Assembly: GCA_035569695.1 (NCBI GenBank)
Contig: DATMMO010000191.1
Span: forward strand, 1-5,382
Length of the DNA stretch: 5,382 nucleotides
Reading direction: 5' to 3'
Source: DASXMT01 sp035569695
GTDB taxonomy: Bacteria > Actinomycetota > Acidimicrobiia > Acidimicrobiales > RAAP-2
In this document: positions 4,196 to 5,382 of the stretch, in pieces
Layout of the letters: the number at the start of each line of letters is the position of its first letter
Numbering within the stretch: the stretch's first letter is position 1
Notes under the pieces: generated by a model
Database searches by the model: none
What the model was told of the DNA's origin: nothing
What the model saw: only the letters and a program-made list of their open reading frames with translations
Translations under genes and position numbers: made by a program

Positions 4196-5382
4196 TGCCC
4201 AGCGGCAGCAGCAATAGCTACGCCGGCGGGAGCGGCGGCAGCAGCAGCAGCAGCGAGCAACCCTCGCCGTCGCCCTCGCCCGCACCGGGCGCTTCGACGG
4301 GAACAACGACCACGCAACGGCCGGCCATCGTCGAGCCATTCCTGGCCGGCTGCGTCTTTCCCGCCGCGCCGGGCGTGCCTTACCCGCGTGCCCTCCCCCT
4401 CGACGCTGGACGACTTCCCGCCGACACCTGGGCGACGGCGCGCATCCCGGTCGGCGTGCGGCTGGAGCTGGTGGGGGATGCCGAGGCGATCGAGATCGAG
4501 TACGAGACGGCCACCAGCGACCTCGGCTACCGGGGAGCGGGCGCAGGAACCACCTTCACTTCCTGGCGAGGCCAGTCGGTGATTGACGACGTGCCCGCGG
4601 TGCTGGGCCGGGGTCGGGTGACCCTGCGAGTGGCGGCCGCCGGCGGCAACGCAGGCCCCGGAGGCCGCGCTTCGGATGAGTCCGATTGGGATGGGTCCGA
4701 TCGAACGGTGGTCACGCTGCCCGAGGGGATGCGACCGTCCATCCTGGCTGTTGGCGGCCTGGGCGGGACCGTTCAACCGGCGCCCCCCCAGCCCCGGTGG
4801 CTGTGCTACGGGGATTCGATCGCCGAAGGCTGGGCGGCCAGCAATCCCGGGCGGGCCTGGCCGGCCGTCGCCGGCCGCCGCTATGGCCTCGACGTCGTCA
4901 ACCTGGGCTACGCCGGTGCGGCCCGGGGAGAGATGGTCAGCGCTGAGGAGATCGCCGGTCTGCCCGCCGCTGTCATCAGCCTCAGCTACGGGACCAACTG
5001 CTGGACGCGCATTCAACACTCGGCCGAGCAGGTCGGAGCTGGTCTCGACGCATTCGTCGATCTGGTCCGCACCGGCCACCCCGACACCCCGATCGTGGTG
5101 GCTTCCCCAGTGATCAGGCCCGACGCCGAGGATCGACAGAATGGCCTCGGAGCCACATTGGCGGACCTGCGGTCGGTCATCGAGGCGAGAATCGAGCGGC
5201 GGTGTCAGGGCGACCCACGGCTCCATCTCGTACGAGGCGGAACCCAGTTGACCGCAGATCAGCTGGCCGACGGGGTCCACCCGGGCGACGAGGGCCACCG
5301 GATCCTGGCCGAGGCCATCGGCTCTGCGGTTCGGGCCAGCCTGGACGCCGCACCGAACACTGCCGCCGCCTCGGACGACGCC
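4195..5382 (+). CDS. SGNH/GDSL-type esterase or acylhydrolase, 3' end outside the window
   Basis: The frame is open from ATG 4195 to the last base (396 codons, no stop). All four SGNH blocks are visible: WLCYGDSIAEGW with nucleophile S208, VNLGYAG with G238, SYGTNCW with N268, and DGVHPGDEGH with D359 and H362. The usual GxND of block III reads GTNC. The hydrolase domain spans about residues 200-385. Residues about 46-180 look like an all-beta N-terminal domain (IVEPFLAGC, then DTWATARIPVGVRLEL and EIEYETATSDLGYRG), as in SGNH esterases with a jelly-roll front domain. The enzyme should hydrolyse an ester or acyl group; the substrate is unknown. Residues 1-45 are low complexity, including five AGC-encoded serines (4240-4254) and a Pro/Ser run, with no hydrophobic signal peptide. 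No other in-frame start lies before the conserved block until GTG 4375, so ATG 4195 is kept. No good RBS precedes it; translation is probably coupled to the upstream gene through TGATG. The Ala/Asp-rich tail suggests that little is missing. Confidence 0.88.
   Translation, partial: MPSGSSNSYAGGSGGSSSSSEQPSPSPSPAPGASTGTTTTQRPAIVEPFLAGCVFPAAPGVPYPRALPLDAGRLPADTWATARIPVGVRLELVGDAEAIEIEYETATSDLGYRGAGAGTTFTSWRGQSVIDDVPAVLGRGRVTLRVAAAGGNAGPGGRASDESDWDGSDRTVVTLPEGMRPSILAVGGLGGTVQPAPPQPRWLCYGDSIAEGWAASNPGRAWPAVAGRRYGLDVVNLGYAGAARGEMVSAEEIAGLPAAVISLSYGTNCWTRIQHSAEQVGAGLDAFVDLVRTGHPDTPIVVASPVIRPDAEDRQNGLGATLADLRSVIEARIERRCQGDPRLHLVRGGTQLTADQLADGVHPGDEGHRILAEAIGSAVRASLDAAPNTAAASDDA

Noticed and set aside
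4063..5298. 411-codon open frame on the minus strand, opposite the SGNH hydrolase
   Set aside because: The plus strand carries all SGNH catalytic blocks in the right order; the antisense peptide has a poly-Ala run that is simply the complement of the AGC/GGC repeats.

Overview
The window is high-GC DNA (a rough impression, about two-thirds G+C; not computed) with compact genes, GTG starts and strong GC bias at third codon positions. With the protein types present, this suggests a high-GC actinobacterium. The class Acidimicrobiia is my best guess, made from general resemblance only and not from a marker gene. There are no RNA genes, insertion sequences, CRISPR arrays or phage genes that I can see. 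The two intergenic regions longer than 200 bases hold the unusual sequence.

Layout. Bases 1-639 (+) are the 3' part of an ABC-2 type transporter permease; its start lies outside the window. Bases 640-910 hold a degenerate 30-bp direct repeat and a possible 28-codon leader ORF (819-905) with a good ribosome binding site. The leader ends just before a 120-residue, very basic protein of unknown function (911-1273, +). Facing it is a 462-residue FAD-binding D-2-hydroxyacid dehydrogenase of the GlcD / D-lactate / D-2-hydroxyglutarate dehydrogenase type (1344-2732, -). A 317-base divergent intergenic region (2733-3049) follows. It contains a 10-bp tandem duplication, a 24-bp tandem repeat array, a small GC-rich palindrome and, within an AT-rich island, a perfect-armed 22-bp palindrome that covers a -10-like element and touches the ribosome binding site of the next gene. 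That gene (3050-4195, +) is an LLM-class (luciferase-like, FMN/F420) oxidoreductase of 381 residues. It overlaps by one base the start of an SGNH/GDSL hydrolase (4195-5382, +), which is still open at the window edge.

How the genes may work together. The LLM oxidoreductase and the SGNH hydrolase form a translationally coupled pair and are probably made together. The divergent flavin dehydrogenase shares their upstream region and could share regulation. A monooxygenase-esterase-hydroxyacid dehydrogenase order would suit catabolism of a ketone or ester type compound, but this is inference: no substrate can be read from the sequence. The permease and basic-protein genes on the left look like a separate unit. 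I found no convincing novel multi-gene system. The most interesting items are the operator-like palindrome, the repeat array in the divergent promoter region, and the leader ORF plus basic-protein arrangement.
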